Origin: Rhodococcus sp. 4CII
GTDB taxonomy: Bacteria; Actinomycetota; Actinomycetes; Mycobacteriales; Mycobacteriaceae
Direction: 5' to 3'
Assembly: GCF_014256275.1 (NCBI RefSeq)
Contig: NZ_JACCFE010000002.1
Coordinates: 7,627,501 to 7,691,500 of the forward strand
DNA: 64,000 bases
Below the pieces are notes generated by a model. That model made no database searches. It was not told the DNA's origin and saw only the letters and a list, made by a program, of their open reading frames with translations. The position numbers and the translations under genes are program-made. Each line of letters starts with the position of its first letter. Position 1 is the first letter of the stretch. Below are positions 49,378 through 59,328 of this stretch, one piece after another.

Positions 49378-50666
49378 CGTGCGGCGCTCCTGACCTGGGA
49401 AAGTTCGTCGACCAAATCACGCGCGAACGCGTGAGCGAGGCCCTCTATCCATGTCAACAAGACGTCTTGATGAGACCGACCGAGGTGCGAAACTCGGTAA
49501 GCCGTACCCAAACTCGACGCAACGAGTTGGTACAGATTCATCATTTTGTAATACCGGAGACGAGCGGGGTCGACCTCCATGCCGGACGCTTCCGAGTATC
49601 GCGAAAGGAATTCCTCTTCCGGGATGAGGCCGGAGACCATAAGATCTCCACTCTGACTGCGATTACCCCACTGCCGCAGCATGATCCATGCGAGATCGCG
49701 GTGCCGATCGCCGAGGTAGCTTCGTTCCCAGTCCAGCCACGCGGTGATGTCGCCGGAGTTTTCGTCGAACAGAAAATTTCCGGTGCGGTAGTCGCCGTGG
49801 ATGACGCTGATCCGATCCAGCGGCGGGGCGTTGTCAATCAACCAATTCGCTGCGACTTCCATAAAGGGCAAATCTGTTCTTCGGTCCTCCTCCCAGATGC
49901 GTCGAGCCCTGTTGACCTGCCACAGAGCGCTTTCTGGGGATCCGACTCGTGGCCGACTGAAGGCGTCCAGGGGTGTGTCGACACCGTCGACATCGACTGT
50001 GTGAATGCGCGCTATATCGTCGACGAACTGATCCGCGAGGCGGGTTCTCAGTTTTCCGGTGTATAGACCACCGACACCGCCGACGTGGCTCGTGGTTCCC
50101 CGCGGCTTCGTAACTCCGTCGACGAACGAGTAAATCAGCGCCGGCCGGCCGAATGCATCGTTCGACTCGTCGATCCAATACACCCGAGGTACCGGGACCA
50201 CATCGCGTAGGGCCGTGATGATCTGAGCCTCGCGCACCCGGCTGGTCGCGTTGAGTGACTCGAGGGGTTCGAGCCGAAGGACCAACCGATGATGACCCGC
50301 CTCGATCGATCCGTCGCCGCTCGTGTCGAGATCGAACGCCACCTGCATCTTGGAACCGCCGCCGCTGAGCCACCGAACCCGATCGATCGAGAAGGCGCCG
50401 TGCGTTGTGCGTCCCACGAACCGCTCAAGCATCGCACCGATGGCGGACAGATCCGTCTCGGGCCGCTCTTCGCCGCCGTCCCGTGAGGTGAGTTTCGAGT
50501 CCAGGACTCGGGCGTATTCCGCCTCAGTGGGGAACGTTGAGCGCAACCACTGGATCGTTTCGGGGCTTGGCCTGTCTCGCTCGGCTTCGGTCATCGTCCG
50601 CGGTTCGTTCCAGCTCGACGACGAAGTATCCTGACCTTTAGCGGCTAGAGCAGCAGGGGTCGGCAT
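49374..50666 (-). CDS. APH-family phosphotransferase, LvaA/ACAD10-like kinase
   Basis: 430 residues. AAGGAG is eight bases before the ATG, which overlaps the transporter stop (TGATG). Motifs of the aminoglycoside-phosphotransferase fold: WLSGGGSKMQVAFDL (ATP loop), LVLRLEP (Lys replaced by Arg), ISVIHGDYRTGNFLFDE (catalytic HGDxxxxN) and TAWLDWERSYLGDRHRDLAW (metal-binding Asp). No antibiotic-type features. In catabolic operons this family phosphorylates 4-hydroxyacyl-CoA so that the phosphate can leave, as in LvaA and mammalian ACAD10. With the adjacent CoA ligase, a hydroxyacid-CoA substrate is plausible. Confidence 0.8.
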   Translation of the reverse strand: MPTPAALAAKGQDTSSSSWNEPRTMTEAERDRPSPETIQWLRSTFPTEAEYARVLDSKLTSRDGGEERPETDLSAIGAMLERFVGRTTHGAFSIDRVRWLSGGGSKMQVAFDLDTSGDGSIEAGHHRLVLRLEPLESLNATSRVREAQIITALRDVVPVPRVYWIDESNDAFGRPALIYSFVDGVTKPRGTTSHVGGVGGLYTGKLRTRLADQFVDDIARIHTVDVDGVDTPLDAFSRPRVGSPESALWQVNRARRIWEEDRRTDLPFMEVAANWLIDNAPPLDRISVIHGDYRTGNFLFDENSGDITAWLDWERSYLGDRHRDLAWIMLRQWGNRSQSGDLMVSGLIPEEEFLSRYSEASGMEVDPARLRYYKMMNLYQLVASSLGTAYRVSHLGRSHQDVLLTWIEGLAHAFARDLVDELSQVRSAAR

Positions 50667-52051
50667 CAGATCTTCTCCTTGGGTCCGCGATCAATGATTC
50701 TGTCAGTCACCGCGACACCTATCTCGCTCTCCGCGTCGACGACAAGCGCCGACGATGCACTGGAACGCTGCTTCCGAGTCATGGTCATTAGCAATACAAT
50801 TCCGGAGAGTAGCACTCCGCCGTTCAGCCACAGAGTGGGAGCGAACGAACCGGTTGTGTCTCGAATCCACCCGGTTACGAACGGCGCCGCGAAGCCGCTT
50901 AGGTTGCCTATCGAGTTGACCATGGCAATTCCGCCGGCTGCCGCGCTCCCGGCAAGGAGCGTCGTGGGGAAGGTCCAGAAGAGTGGAGACATCGTCAGCA
51001 TTGCTGCCGTGGCGACGGTGAACAGAGTGACCACCAGCCAGACGTTCGTGACCTGCGTGGCGGCGATGACGCTCACGACCCCGACGATTCCCGCCGATGC
51101 GAAGTGCCATCGACGTTCTCCGGTTCGGTCCGAATGGGAACAGACGACGACCATCGTGACGGCGGCCACCAGATAAGGAATTGCCACAACGAGTCCGAGC
51201 TGCCACGGCACGAAAGACCCGGCTTCGCGCAGCATGCGTGGAAGCCAGAAGCTGATCAAGTAGATGCCCGACGCCACGGAAAAGTACACCCAGCATAGGC
51301 CATAAACACGCCAATCTTTCAACGCTGCAACGAACGTGGTGTGTTCGGGCGGATTCGCAACACGATCCTCTTCGACGCGCAAAGTCGCAAATGCGCGTTC
51401 TGCAGGACTTAGCCATTTCGCGAGTTCGGGACTGTCGGCCAGGACTGCGAACACCAGCGACCCAAGAACCACCGGTGGAATACCTTCGACAAGCAGCATC
51501 CACTGCCATCCGTCCAGTCCTAGCCAGCCTTCGAAGAAGGACAGGATGACTCCCGACAGCGGTGCACCGACGACTCCGGACACCGCGACGCCGGTGATCA
51601 AGAACGCCATTGCCTTGCCCCGTCGCAGGGACGGATACCAGTAAGTCAGGTACAGGATGACGGCCGGAAAAAAGCCGGCCTCGAATACGCCGAGCAGGAA
51701 CCTGAGGATATAGAACTGCCACTCGACCTGGACGAAGAGGATCAGTGCCGATGTGATGCCCCACAAGATCATTATTCGTTGAAGTGTGCGACGAGCACCG
51801 ATTCGGTGCATCAAGAGGTTGCTCGGAACTTCGAACAGCAAGTAACCAATGAAGAAGATGCCGGCACCGAGTCCGTATGCAGCGTCGCTGAAGCCTAGAT
51901 CGGTCGATAAGGACTCTTGAATGAAGCCCACGTTGACACGGTTGAGATAGCTGGCGAGCATCGCGGCGAAAAGGAATGGGATGATTCGTAAGGTGATCTT
52001 GCGGTAGAGCCGATCCGGGTCGACACCGTCTGTCGAGTAGTTGGTGGGCAT
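50666..52051 (-). CDS. MFS transporter, anion:cation symporter (phthalate permease-like)
   Basis: 461 residues with about 12 hydrophobic segments. Early residues FLFAAMLASYLNRVNVGFIQ and GYLLFEVPSNLLMHRIGARR are the ACS-family signature; RFLLGVFEAGFFPAVILYLT and YPSLRRGKAMAFLI follow in the classical places. A cytoplasmic loop around 200-235 and a polar C-terminal tail are normal. Such carriers import organic acids such as phthalate, hydroxyphenylacetate or tartrate. It lies between the CoA ligase (14 bases away) and the kinase (overlap), so uptake is coupled to CoA activation of the same acid. Confidence 0.88.
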   Translation of the reverse strand: MPTNYSTDGVDPDRLYRKITLRIIPFLFAAMLASYLNRVNVGFIQESLSTDLGFSDAAYGLGAGIFFIGYLLFEVPSNLLMHRIGARRTLQRIMILWGITSALILFVQVEWQFYILRFLLGVFEAGFFPAVILYLTYWYPSLRRGKAMAFLITGVAVSGVVGAPLSGVILSFFEGWLGLDGWQWMLLVEGIPPVVLGSLVFAVLADSPELAKWLSPAERAFATLRVEEDRVANPPEHTTFVAALKDWRVYGLCWVYFSVASGIYLISFWLPRMLREAGSFVPWQLGLVVAIPYLVAAVTMVVVCSHSDRTGERRWHFASAGIVGVVSVIAATQVTNVWLVVTLFTVATAAMLTMSPLFWTFPTTLLAGSAAAGGIAMVNSIGNLSGFAAPFVTGWIRDTTGSFAPTLWLNGGVLLSGIVLLMTMTRKQRSSASSALVVDAESEIGVAVTDRIIDRGPKEKI

Positions 52052-52065
52052 GACGTCGATGTCTC

Positions 52066-53754
52066 CTAGGTTGTGCTGGCTGCGGAAAGGCGCTCCGTGT
52101 GAGCGGATTTCTCGCTCTCAAGAGTCGCGGTGATCCGTTGGCGCAGTTCGTGTTTCTTGACTTTGCCGGTCGCCGTGGCAGGGAACTGCGTGACCACTTC
52201 GAGACGTTGCGGAAGCTTCGGCGTCGCAACCCGGCGAGCCCGTAAAAAATCGACCAGCTCGTCGAGGCCGGGCGCCTGATGACCGCGTGCGACGATGACG
52301 AATGCGCATACCTTCTCGCCGAGGCGCTCGTCGGGCATGCCTACCACGGCGACGTCCTCGATGGCCCGATGCTCGATCAGATGGTCCTCGAGCTCGCGTG
52401 CGCTGATGTTCAGCCCGCCCCGGATGACGATGTCCTTGGTTCTCCCTGTCACCCGGACGTAGCCGTCCGCTGTCATATAGCCGAGGTCGCCCGATCGCGC
52501 GAACCCATCGGCGGCAGCCAGGGCTGCTGTTTCGTCCGAGTTCTGGAAATACTCGAGCATATGGCTCGGTCCCTTATACGCGATGTCTCCGATCTCCCCG
52601 CGGGGGAGCTCCTCGCCCTGCGCGTCGACGACCCGGAGACTCGCACTTCCGCGTGGCCGACCATCGGTGCTCGCCGACAGTTCGGGGGCATCGTCGCTGG
52701 CACACATCGCGTTGAGGAACGACTCGGATCTTCCGTAAAGGCTCAGAACCTGGCATCCGGAAAGCTCTCGACGTGCCCGCTCGACCACGGCCCCGGGGAT
52801 GGGAGACCCGGCGCAAACCCATTGACGTAGAGTGTTTGCATTCGAGCGGTTTTCGAGGGCACCGAGAAACATCTGCAGGAAAGCCGTAGCCGTGACGGCG
52901 ACCGTGCAGCGGTGCTGGGCTACTTTGGCGACCGCCGCAGCAGGTGTCCACGATTCCATGAGATACGACTGCGCCCCGACCAGAAGCGGCAAAATGACGC
53001 TCGTCATCAATCCGGTGCTGTGCGTGATCGGTGACGGTCCGAATTGAACGTCCTCGGAGGTCGCTTCGAGGCTTCGAGCGATGGCGATAGCACTTGCCCG
53101 AACGGTGTTCACAGTGTGGAAACACCCCTTGGGACGTGCCGTTGTTCCGGAGGTATAAACGATGAGGAATCCCTCGTCCGGTCCCGGATCTGTTCCGAGT
53201 TCTGCGAGCAGGTTGTCCGGCTCACCGTCAGCCAGATGGGCGGTAATAAGCGAGGTGCCGGGCACCTCATCGGTCGCTCCGCGCACGATGAGAACATGCT
53301 CCAGGTTGTCGCAGCGCGCGATCATCTCACTGAACATCACGCGATGTGAGAAGCCCTTCCACTCCTCGCAGGTCACCGCAAACCTCGCGCCGCAGTGCCG
53401 AAGTATGTACTCGACCTCCTCGTCCCGGTAGATCGGCATCATCGGCACGATGACTGCCCCGACCCGAGAGACCGCCGCGGCCGCGACCGCGAATTCCACC
53501 CAGTTGGGCAGCTGAACGACCACTCGGTCTCCTGCGCCAACTCCCAGCCGACGGAATCCGACCGCGAGACGTACGACCTCGTGACGGAACTCGCTGAACG
53601 TCAGCGATCGGTGGTCGTCGAAGACGAACCGAGACGCTCCGCGCTCCGCGGACTGCCTTTCAATCATATCGAAGAAGCTGTCGCGCAACCAATCCCCACT
53701 GTCGTAGAAGTCGGTGACCTCCGAGATGGAATACCGATCGGCCACTACTGCCAT
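52066..53754 (-). CDS. AMP-forming acyl/aryl-CoA ligase
   Basis: 562 residues from the ATG at 53754 with GGAG seven bases upstream; an in-frame TTG at 53760 is less likely. VYTSGTTARPKG is the ATP loop (Ala in place of the usual Gly), YGRSES replaces the usual YG.TE, SGDLGYMTADGYVRVTGRTK and GGLNISARELEDHL mark the hinge, and the catalytic Lys is in ATATGKVKKHELR. It resembles cyclohexanecarboxylate-CoA and other branched or cyclic-acid ligases. First gene of the minus-strand operon, divergent from the IclR regulator. Confidence 0.87.
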   Translation of the reverse strand: MAVVADRYSISEVTDFYDSGDWLRDSFFDMIERQSAERGASRFVFDDHRSLTFSEFRHEVVRLAVGFRRLGVGAGDRVVVQLPNWVEFAVAAAAVSRVGAVIVPMMPIYRDEEVEYILRHCGARFAVTCEEWKGFSHRVMFSEMIARCDNLEHVLIVRGATDEVPGTSLITAHLADGEPDNLLAELGTDPGPDEGFLIVYTSGTTARPKGCFHTVNTVRASAIAIARSLEATSEDVQFGPSPITHSTGLMTSVILPLLVGAQSYLMESWTPAAAVAKVAQHRCTVAVTATAFLQMFLGALENRSNANTLRQWVCAGSPIPGAVVERARRELSGCQVLSLYGRSESFLNAMCASDDAPELSASTDGRPRGSASLRVVDAQGEELPRGEIGDIAYKGPSHMLEYFQNSDETAALAAADGFARSGDLGYMTADGYVRVTGRTKDIVIRGGLNISARELEDHLIEHRAIEDVAVVGMPDERLGEKVCAFVIVARGHQAPGLDELVDFLRARRVATPKLPQRLEVVTQFPATATGKVKKHELRQRITATLESEKSAHTERLSAASTT

Positions 53755-54000
53755 CACCAAACTCCTACCTTCTTGTGTCCTGCATCACTATGGAGCGTAA
53801 GTTAGCTCCCTTCCGCCGAAAGGTCGAATGGTCTGGCCGCTAAAAGCGGGGCCAAATATTGAATCGACGTGCCGCTACGTGCGGTTTTCTGCCCTGCAGA
53901 AACTGGAGGGCTCGTAGTCCGCATCACAGTAGAGTGGTCGTGTTAGCGAGACTCCCCAGCGCAGTCGCGATGGGAACTCGGCTAACAAAGAGGAGGAGCG
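53755..54000. promoter_or_regulatory. Divergent promoter region, CoA-ligase operon and IclR gene
   Basis: 246 bases. Includes ATGGTCTGGCCGC (53828-53840), the first of three related near-palindromes in this cluster, an adjoining CCGCT-AAA-AGCGG repeat (53837-53849), and spaced GTTAGC (53942) and GCTAAC (53981) hexamers near the IclR start. Binding by IclR or by the MocR protein at 61355 is possible. Confidence 0.5.
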
Positions 54001-54867
54001 GTGAGTACCCAGTCGCAGCGAAACCCACGATCGTCGGCCGCGATCGGGGATGCGAACCGTGGGCCGAGTGCTGCGGCCGCTCGGCGCGCGAATGTACGAC
54101 GCCTGGTCGACAAACCGACGTATATGGTTGAGTCGGTGCACAATGCCCTCGTGCTCCTGACCGAAGTGCGTGACCAAGGCGGTATTCGATTAAGCGACGC
54201 TGCAACGGTTCTCGGAGTTGCGGAGTCAACCGCTCACAGGCTTCTGTCGACGCTGGCGTATCATGGCTTCATCAGCCAGGAGCCCGATCGGCGCTATGTC
54301 GCGGGCGCCCAGATGGGCATCGAGCCGGCTCTGGCTGGCACGCAGCGTGCACTGCGCGCCGCATGCCAACCGGAACTGGATCGCATTACCCGAGCAACCA
54401 ACGAGACGGCAAACGTGATGGTCCGTACGGGCACTCTGTCCCGCACCATCGCCTCCGTCGAGTCGACCCGTCTGCTGCGGATCGGTAGCCGACTCGGTCA
54501 CGTGACCGAAGCTCACCGTGCTGCGGGGGGACGGGTGATGTTAGCGGAACTCGACTCTGCGTCTCTTCACGCTCTCGACGTTGAATCGCCCTTCCCCGAA
54601 GGCTTTGCAGAACTTTTGGCCGTCGTCCGGGCTCGCGGTTACGCAACATCCATAAACGAAGTGGAGGACGGGCTGTCGAGCATAGCCGTTGCGATTCACC
54701 TCGATGATGAGGCAATCGGTGCACTAGTGTTACTTCTCCCGTCGAGTCGCTTCCCGTTCGGCTCCGAAGCGCGCCTGGTCAAACATCTCGCTACCTCGGT
54801 CGAACGGATCGAGGGCGCGTTGAGACGCGGCGGACCGGAGTTGGTCGTAGATCGGAGGCGGTCGTGA
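54001..54867 (+). CDS. IclR-family transcriptional regulator
   Basis: 288 residues, GTG start with AGGAGGAG upstream. The winged HTH covers about 42-100 (ALVLLTEVRDQGGIRLSDAA, VLGVAESTAHRLLSTLAYHG, RRYVAGAQM). The effector domain holds TIASVESTRLLRIGSRLGHV, EAHRAAGGRVMLAEL and INEVEDGLSSIAVAIHLDDE, the IclR pattern. A 40-residue Arg/Ala-rich N-terminus is longer than usual. It is divergent from the CoA ligase operon and presumably controls it in response to the transported acid. Confidence 0.88.
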   Translation: MSTQSQRNPRSSAAIGDANRGPSAAAARRANVRRLVDKPTYMVESVHNALVLLTEVRDQGGIRLSDAATVLGVAESTAHRLLSTLAYHGFISQEPDRRYVAGAQMGIEPALAGTQRALRAACQPELDRITRATNETANVMVRTGTLSRTIASVESTRLLRIGSRLGHVTEAHRAAGGRVMLAELDSASLHALDVESPFPEGFAELLAVVRARGYATSINEVEDGLSSIAVAIHLDDEAIGALVLLLPSSRFPFGSEARLVKHLATSVERIEGALRRGGPELVVDRRRS

Positions 54868-54895
54868 TGGGGGTTCATACGGCAATCAAGAAAAA

Positions 54896-54930
54896 CCGGA
54901 GCGAAGCCTGCTTCGCCGGCCCCGCTCCGG
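54896..54930 (-). terminator. Terminator-like hairpin
   Basis: Arms CCGGAGCG and CGCTCCGG; an alternative inner stem GCGAAGC/GCTTCGC (54901-54916). On the minus strand the stem is followed by TTTTTC, a rho-independent pattern. It also lies 28 bases after the IclR stop and may end that transcript. Confidence 0.55.
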
Positions 54931-55541
54931 CGTCCGATCGTCCCATCTACTTGACGGCAGCAGATCCGGCGTTGCGCTGAACATTGCCGATGCGCATCGG
55001 GCGTCTGCCTCACACAGCTGGACGACTTCGGTGCGAGCGGTCACGATCAGCAGATTCTGCGTGGCCGACAGGTCGGTGCGAGGGTTGCTCCGGAGGGTCG
55101 TCGCGTTGCTCGGGTCATCGGTGTGCGGAGGCCGGGTAGGGATCGCGAGTATGGCGTCGCGATCGCGGGCATCGTGATCAGGGCGTGGCGATCGTTGGGC
55201 GAATGCCCTTGCCGCCGTCATGTTCACCGTCCTTAACCACACCGATGCGAAAGGGTCAGGGTTGTGGGGCAAACCGACACACCGTGAGTACCACAGGACG
55301 AGGCGGCAGCGCCGGACGACTACTTGGTAGATCAGCCTCCCCACGGAGACGACACACTATGGCGTTGTACCAAGTAGCGTTGTTCGCGCGCAAAGCGGTC
55401 AGGAAACCAACACCCAGGATTCATCCGTACGGTCTATCAGACGGGACAACACTGTACCGACAATAGGAGCACCACTTCTATTCTCCGCCGGAGTTTTCTA
55501 GGGCTACCGACCCGCTGGATGTTCAGAAATTTGGAGTAAAC
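54931..55541. other. Gene-poor region with possible gene debris
   Basis: 611 bases. On the minus strand a frame reads TDLSATQNLLIVTARTEVVQ then LCEADA, and another frame continues MRIGNVQRNAGSAAVK to a TAG; together these look like a decayed small gene, unrecognised. The right part is AT-richer and shows nothing. Confidence 0.3.
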
Positions 55542-55763
55542 ATGGTCCCCAACACCTCTATGGCGAGGTCCGCTACCTGTCTCGGTATCATGCGCATGAT
55601 GAACGTGATCAGGGCGCGGCGGGCTGTTCAGCGACTATTTTGTGGTTTCTGTGCACAGGAGTTGTTGAGTACCGCGGACGAGTTGAGATCGTATTGTTCC
55701 GAAGGATGCGCTAATCGCGACTGGGCGTGCAAAAGTACGGCTCTGTTGCTGTTTTCGATTTAG
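55542..55763 (+). CDS. Small Cys-rich protein, possible zinc ribbon
   Basis: 73 codons; ATG preceded by GGAG at five bases. The middle part CGFCAQELLSTADELRSYCS then EGC has the spacing C-x2-C-x15-C-x3-C of a small zinc-binding fold. The flanks are not conserved-looking, and composition does not strongly favour coding. A low-confidence call based on the start signal and cysteine pattern. Confidence 0.35.
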   Translation: MVPNTSMARSATCLGIMRMMNVIRARRAVQRLFCGFCAQELLSTADELRSYCSEGCANRDWACKSTALLLFSI

Positions 55764-56217
55764 TGGGGGTGTGCACTGAACGAGTCTTGATCGTGCCCGT
55801 GCTGTCGATTGTGCTTACCGTCGTGCCCGGATTGGATGCGATGGAACTTAACCGTCGCTGTGTGCACGTCATTCCGGGTCGATTGCGTCCGACGACCTGG
55901 ATAACGGCGAAGGTGGGGCCGCCGTAGATCACTCTGAGGGCGAGGTTGATCGGTTCGGTGGCCGGGCAGGGTCGGACGTATGCCATGGCGATCGACGTCG
56001 TCCGGAACCCGGCCTGGGGCGTCACCGCGGAGTGGCCGGCGAGCTCGGATGCGCACAGGAGGACTCCGCCGTGGACCTTGTCCAGCGGATTGCGGAGCGA
56101 TTCCGACGGTTCGGGTTCGAGGCCGGCCGAGGCGTTGTCCCGTCGGGTGGTGGGCGCCGAGTAGTTCGGATTGACGTCGCATTCACCAGAGCTGGGTCGA
56201 TGTTCCTCGGTGATCAC
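55711..56217 (-). pseudogene. Hot-dog thioesterase-like fragment (PaaI type)
   Basis: The frame reads NPLDKVHGGVLLCASELAGH, then TTSIAMAYVRPCPATEPINL and ALRVIYGGPTFAVIQVVGRN: the PaaI/acyl-CoA thioesterase core with its HGG motif. The preceding and following parts are Ser/Thr/Pro-rich nonsense, and the C-terminal consensus is lost after GRNRPGMTCT. No ribosome binding site supports the start at 56217. Likely a decayed thioesterase gene. Confidence 0.5.
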
Positions 56218-56519
56218 CCCGCATCCGTTCTCCAGCGTCGATTGTCCGGCTGAGTTGAGATTGATTTCGCCGTTGCCTTTGAGTGATCAGTAGGCGGATC
56301 TGGGTGGAACAGGCCGGCAAACACCGGCCGACCTCGATACAGCAGGCACCTCGAGGCCGGCAACTGGGACTGCAGGGCGCGTTGCGCGGCTGCGCATCGA
56401 ATCATCACGAATCGGAGTTCAGTCGTTGGATACCAACAGGGGGTTCGTCGACCGGAATCGCCCCGGTTCGGCCACCGTGCAGCGGGCATCCGAACGATGT
56501 CCTCCGACCGGGCATTGAT
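56218..56519. other. Gene-free region downstream of the MFS gene
   Basis: 302 bases with no supported gene or hairpin. Confidence 0.3.
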
Positions 56520-57938
56520 TTACCCTTCGACGAGGCGCCGATTGTAGGTCTCTGGGCCAGCGGATACCCCGAAGGCGAACAGAACGCACAGTACCGCGAC
56601 CAACCCGAAGGTACCGGCCTTGCCGACTCCGTCGTACACGTAGCCACTGATTACGGGCCCGAGGGCCGACCCAACGACCAGTCCGACCGTAATCGCCGTC
56701 CCGGAACCGAGAGCTCGGATCCTGGTGGGATACAACTCCGGCAGATACGTCCAAAATGTTCCGGACAACACCTGAAGCGTAAAAGCCAGGAAGAATGCGC
56801 ACACCAACGCCATCCACGCCGAGCTCGTCAAAGCAATGGCCAGGGCGAGCACAATGTTCACGAGAGTGCAGGCGAAGCCGACCGCGCGCCGTGGAAGGCG
56901 ATGCGCGCCGACCACTCCGATCACCCCTCCGAGCAGACCTCCGAGGTTGATCAGTGTCGCCAGCCTCGCACTGGAACCCGAATCGAAGCCCAGCGACGTC
57001 AGAACAGTCGGCATGAAGATCGTCGAAACCGTGACGGCACCGAAGAGGCTGGTAACCAGGGCCCAGGACACGAAAGTCCGTCGGCGGACCGACCTATGAA
57101 ACAACTCCGCCACCGACGACTTCTCCTCCGACACTCCTTTCCCCTCCGTCGAATCGAAGTAGCGGACGATCGCAAGCGACTCGTTCGCGCGCAGTCGATT
57201 TTGGGAAATCAGAGTGAGAGTCCGATTCAATTCCGCGTACTTGCCCGCACGGATCAGATAACGCGGAGACTCGGGCACGTACATCCGGACAAGAACAGCG
57301 AGAAGCGCGGGAACCACCATGATTCCCAGAAGAATTCTCCATGATTCAACCTCACCACCGACGGCGTCCCCTAACGGACCCAGAATGAGGGCGGCCAAGC
57401 CGGCAGCGGCGAAGATCCCAACACCGCCGTGAGTCAGGCTCATTGCGCCCGTTGCCGCGCCGCGGCGCTTTGTCGGCATTAATTCCGCAACAACGGTGTA
57501 TCCGAGCGCCATTTCACCCCCAAGGCCGACTCCGACGACGACACGCGCAACCAGAAGCGATTCGTAACTCGGCGCCAGCGCGCAAAACAGGGCGCCCACG
57601 GAGTAGATGAGAATGTTCGCCATGAAGATCCGCTTCCTGCCGTAGCGGTCGGCGAGTCGGCCACAGACGAGAGATGAGACCGCCATCGCCAGGAAGGTAG
57701 CGGTCGAGAGGAACCCCACCTGAGAGGTCGAGATACCCCACTCCGCAACGATTCCCGGCGCGGCGAATCCGATATTGTATTGCTCGATGATATTGAACAG
57801 CCCCCCGAGCGCGATCAGCCCGAGAATCTTGTAATGCACGGACTTTATGCCGATGTCATCCACGATATCGGCTAACCGGGCATAGACCGCATCGGCGGTA
57901 TTAGGCTTCCCGTCAACTAATTCGTCGTTGTGTGACAA
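56520..57938 (-). CDS. MFS transporter, metabolite:proton symporter type
   Basis: 472 residues if started at the TTG at 57938; the frame is open to 58091 without a better start, so the N-terminus is uncertain. About 12 hydrophobic segments. The A-like motif GRLADRYGRKRIFMANIL lies between segments 2 and 3, then ARVVVGVGLGGEMALGYTVV and ELMPTKRRGAATGAM, and PESPRYLIRAGK after segment 6: the SV2/sugar-porter-related pattern common to aromatic-acid and metabolite symporters. A GGTCCAACC element lies at 58202-58214 in its upstream region. Probably imports a substrate of the ALDH/ligase genes. Confidence 0.82.
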   Translation of the reverse strand: MSHNDELVDGKPNTADAVYARLADIVDDIGIKSVHYKILGLIALGGLFNIIEQYNIGFAAPGIVAEWGISTSQVGFLSTATFLAMAVSSLVCGRLADRYGRKRIFMANILIYSVGALFCALAPSYESLLVARVVVGVGLGGEMALGYTVVAELMPTKRRGAATGAMSLTHGGVGIFAAAGLAALILGPLGDAVGGEVESWRILLGIMVVPALLAVLVRMYVPESPRYLIRAGKYAELNRTLTLISQNRLRANESLAIVRYFDSTEGKGVSEEKSSVAELFHRSVRRRTFVSWALVTSLFGAVTVSTIFMPTVLTSLGFDSGSSARLATLINLGGLLGGVIGVVGAHRLPRRAVGFACTLVNIVLALAIALTSSAWMALVCAFFLAFTLQVLSGTFWTYLPELYPTRIRALGSGTAITVGLVVGSALGPVISGYVYDGVGKAGTFGLVAVLCVLFAFGVSAGPETYNRRLVEG

Positions 57939-58201
57939 CCCTCGACTCGTTTCTATTCGCAGAGAGTTCGGCGGGCAACGCCGAAACAGGGTGGAAGTAC
58001 TGTCTGGAGAAGAACCAATTTTCGGCTTCGATACAAAAACGGAAGAAAATTGCCCAACCCAATTCACAGAGATCCCGGCTTTCGGTGACAACGACCGCTC
58101 GGCCGGCTCCGTGCCCCGTCACTCAGGGCGCCGCGGCCGGGGCCTCCATCGATGACTTGGGGCGCTGGTTACTGCCTTCGCGGTCCAGCAATCGCTCATC
58201 T

Positions 58202-58214
58202 ATGGTCCAACCAT
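58202..58214. promoter_or_regulatory. GGTC-YRR-CC element, MFS promoter
   Basis: ATGGTCCAACCAT, a near-perfect inverted repeat (ATGGT/ACCAT). Related to 53828-53840 and 61227-61239. Its form resembles the TGGTCNGACCA operators of GntR/FadR-type regulators. Confidence 0.45.
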
Positions 58215-59328
58215 TGTTACTATAGGATCGAACTTTATCATTGATGTGACTGAGCGCACAAGAAGTTTCGCTGAAGTTGCTTCATTCGCGCCTCTGGAGT
58301 CACTGACGAGTCCTTGAAGCTTCCGAGCAGCGGTTCCTCGTCGTGAAGCTTTGGGGCAGCGACTCCCACGCACGTTGCCGATCGGCGCGCAACATCGAGC
58401 ATCCGTGAGGGAGCCGCAAGGGGCGAAGAACTATGGTGCTGCGACCATTCTAAGGGGGGCAACGGCACCAGCCTCGCAGTTGTTTCCGTAGGTCTCTACT
58501 CGGTAATGACGACCGCCGAATCGTTTGCACCAAAACGGCATCGAGCGCAGCATGCGCGCTACGTGAGGGCAAGGCCACCACCAAAGCTCCTACGTCCTCG
58601 CCGTGTTTCCGAATCCATACGGCAACACTGGCAAAACGGTGATCGATGTAGCGTATCCACTGTCACGGACAGCCCGCAGATCGCGAAAGAGGTGCTGTGG
58701 CTCATCAGGGTTCATCGTCATTCGATGCGAGGGGGACGACTGAACAACAGAGGGGCAAGTTTGGCAAGTCGCGCTTTGCCTTTGAACGCGCTTGCGCTGG
58801 ATGATCCAGGCAACCTATCTGCAGCAACCAAGACAACCGAAGCGGTGGTGCGCGCGAGACGGTCTGTCCGCACCATGGCATTAACAGTTTCCATGGTCGT
58901 AAAGCCGTTCGAGTTCGAGCAGGCATGTCGCATCCTGCACGACAAACCTTGATAAGCGAGCTCAGCCCCAAGCTTAGCCCGGAGTCGATGCGCTGTTGAA
59001 TCCGCCGCGCCGAGTTCTCATGTCGCAAACTGAGTCGCGTGTCGCCCCTGATCCCGAATGGTGTTCAGCAAAATCAGTGTCTTGTTTAGGCCTCGACCAT
59101 TTAGGTCAGATTTCCGCGGAACGCCTCGCGTGCGGGTGCAGCACAAGGGGCGGCGCACGCTTTAGGAGTTGCTTGTCGAGGATGCTGCCGTTGTGAGATG
59201 ACGGCAGACGCCACTGCATTAGCGTTGTTGTCGGGAACAGTAGATCCTCGGAGGCGCCGAAAATTTCGGTTCTGGTGGCTCGCTCCGGGCAAAGACCGGT
59301 GGCGGATTCTGTTGGACCTCCGTGCGCG

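Noticed and set aside
49374..50666. Aminoglycoside resistance gene
   Set aside because: The APH fold is present, but context (CoA ligase, transporter, partner protein) and length fit the catabolic LvaA/ACAD10-like branch.
53804..53986. GTTAGC/GCTAAC hexamers as a regulon-wide operator
   Set aside because: The hexamer also occurs in unrelated places (7302, 14387, 47505); too short to support a claim.
56283..57344. 353-codon plus-strand frame opposite the MFS transporter
   Set aside because: Gln/Arg-rich, no motif; antisense shadow of transmembrane segments.
58506..58952. 148-codon plus-strand frame in the gene-poor stretch
   Set aside because: No initiation signal, mixed composition and no domain; kept only as part of the gene-poor region.
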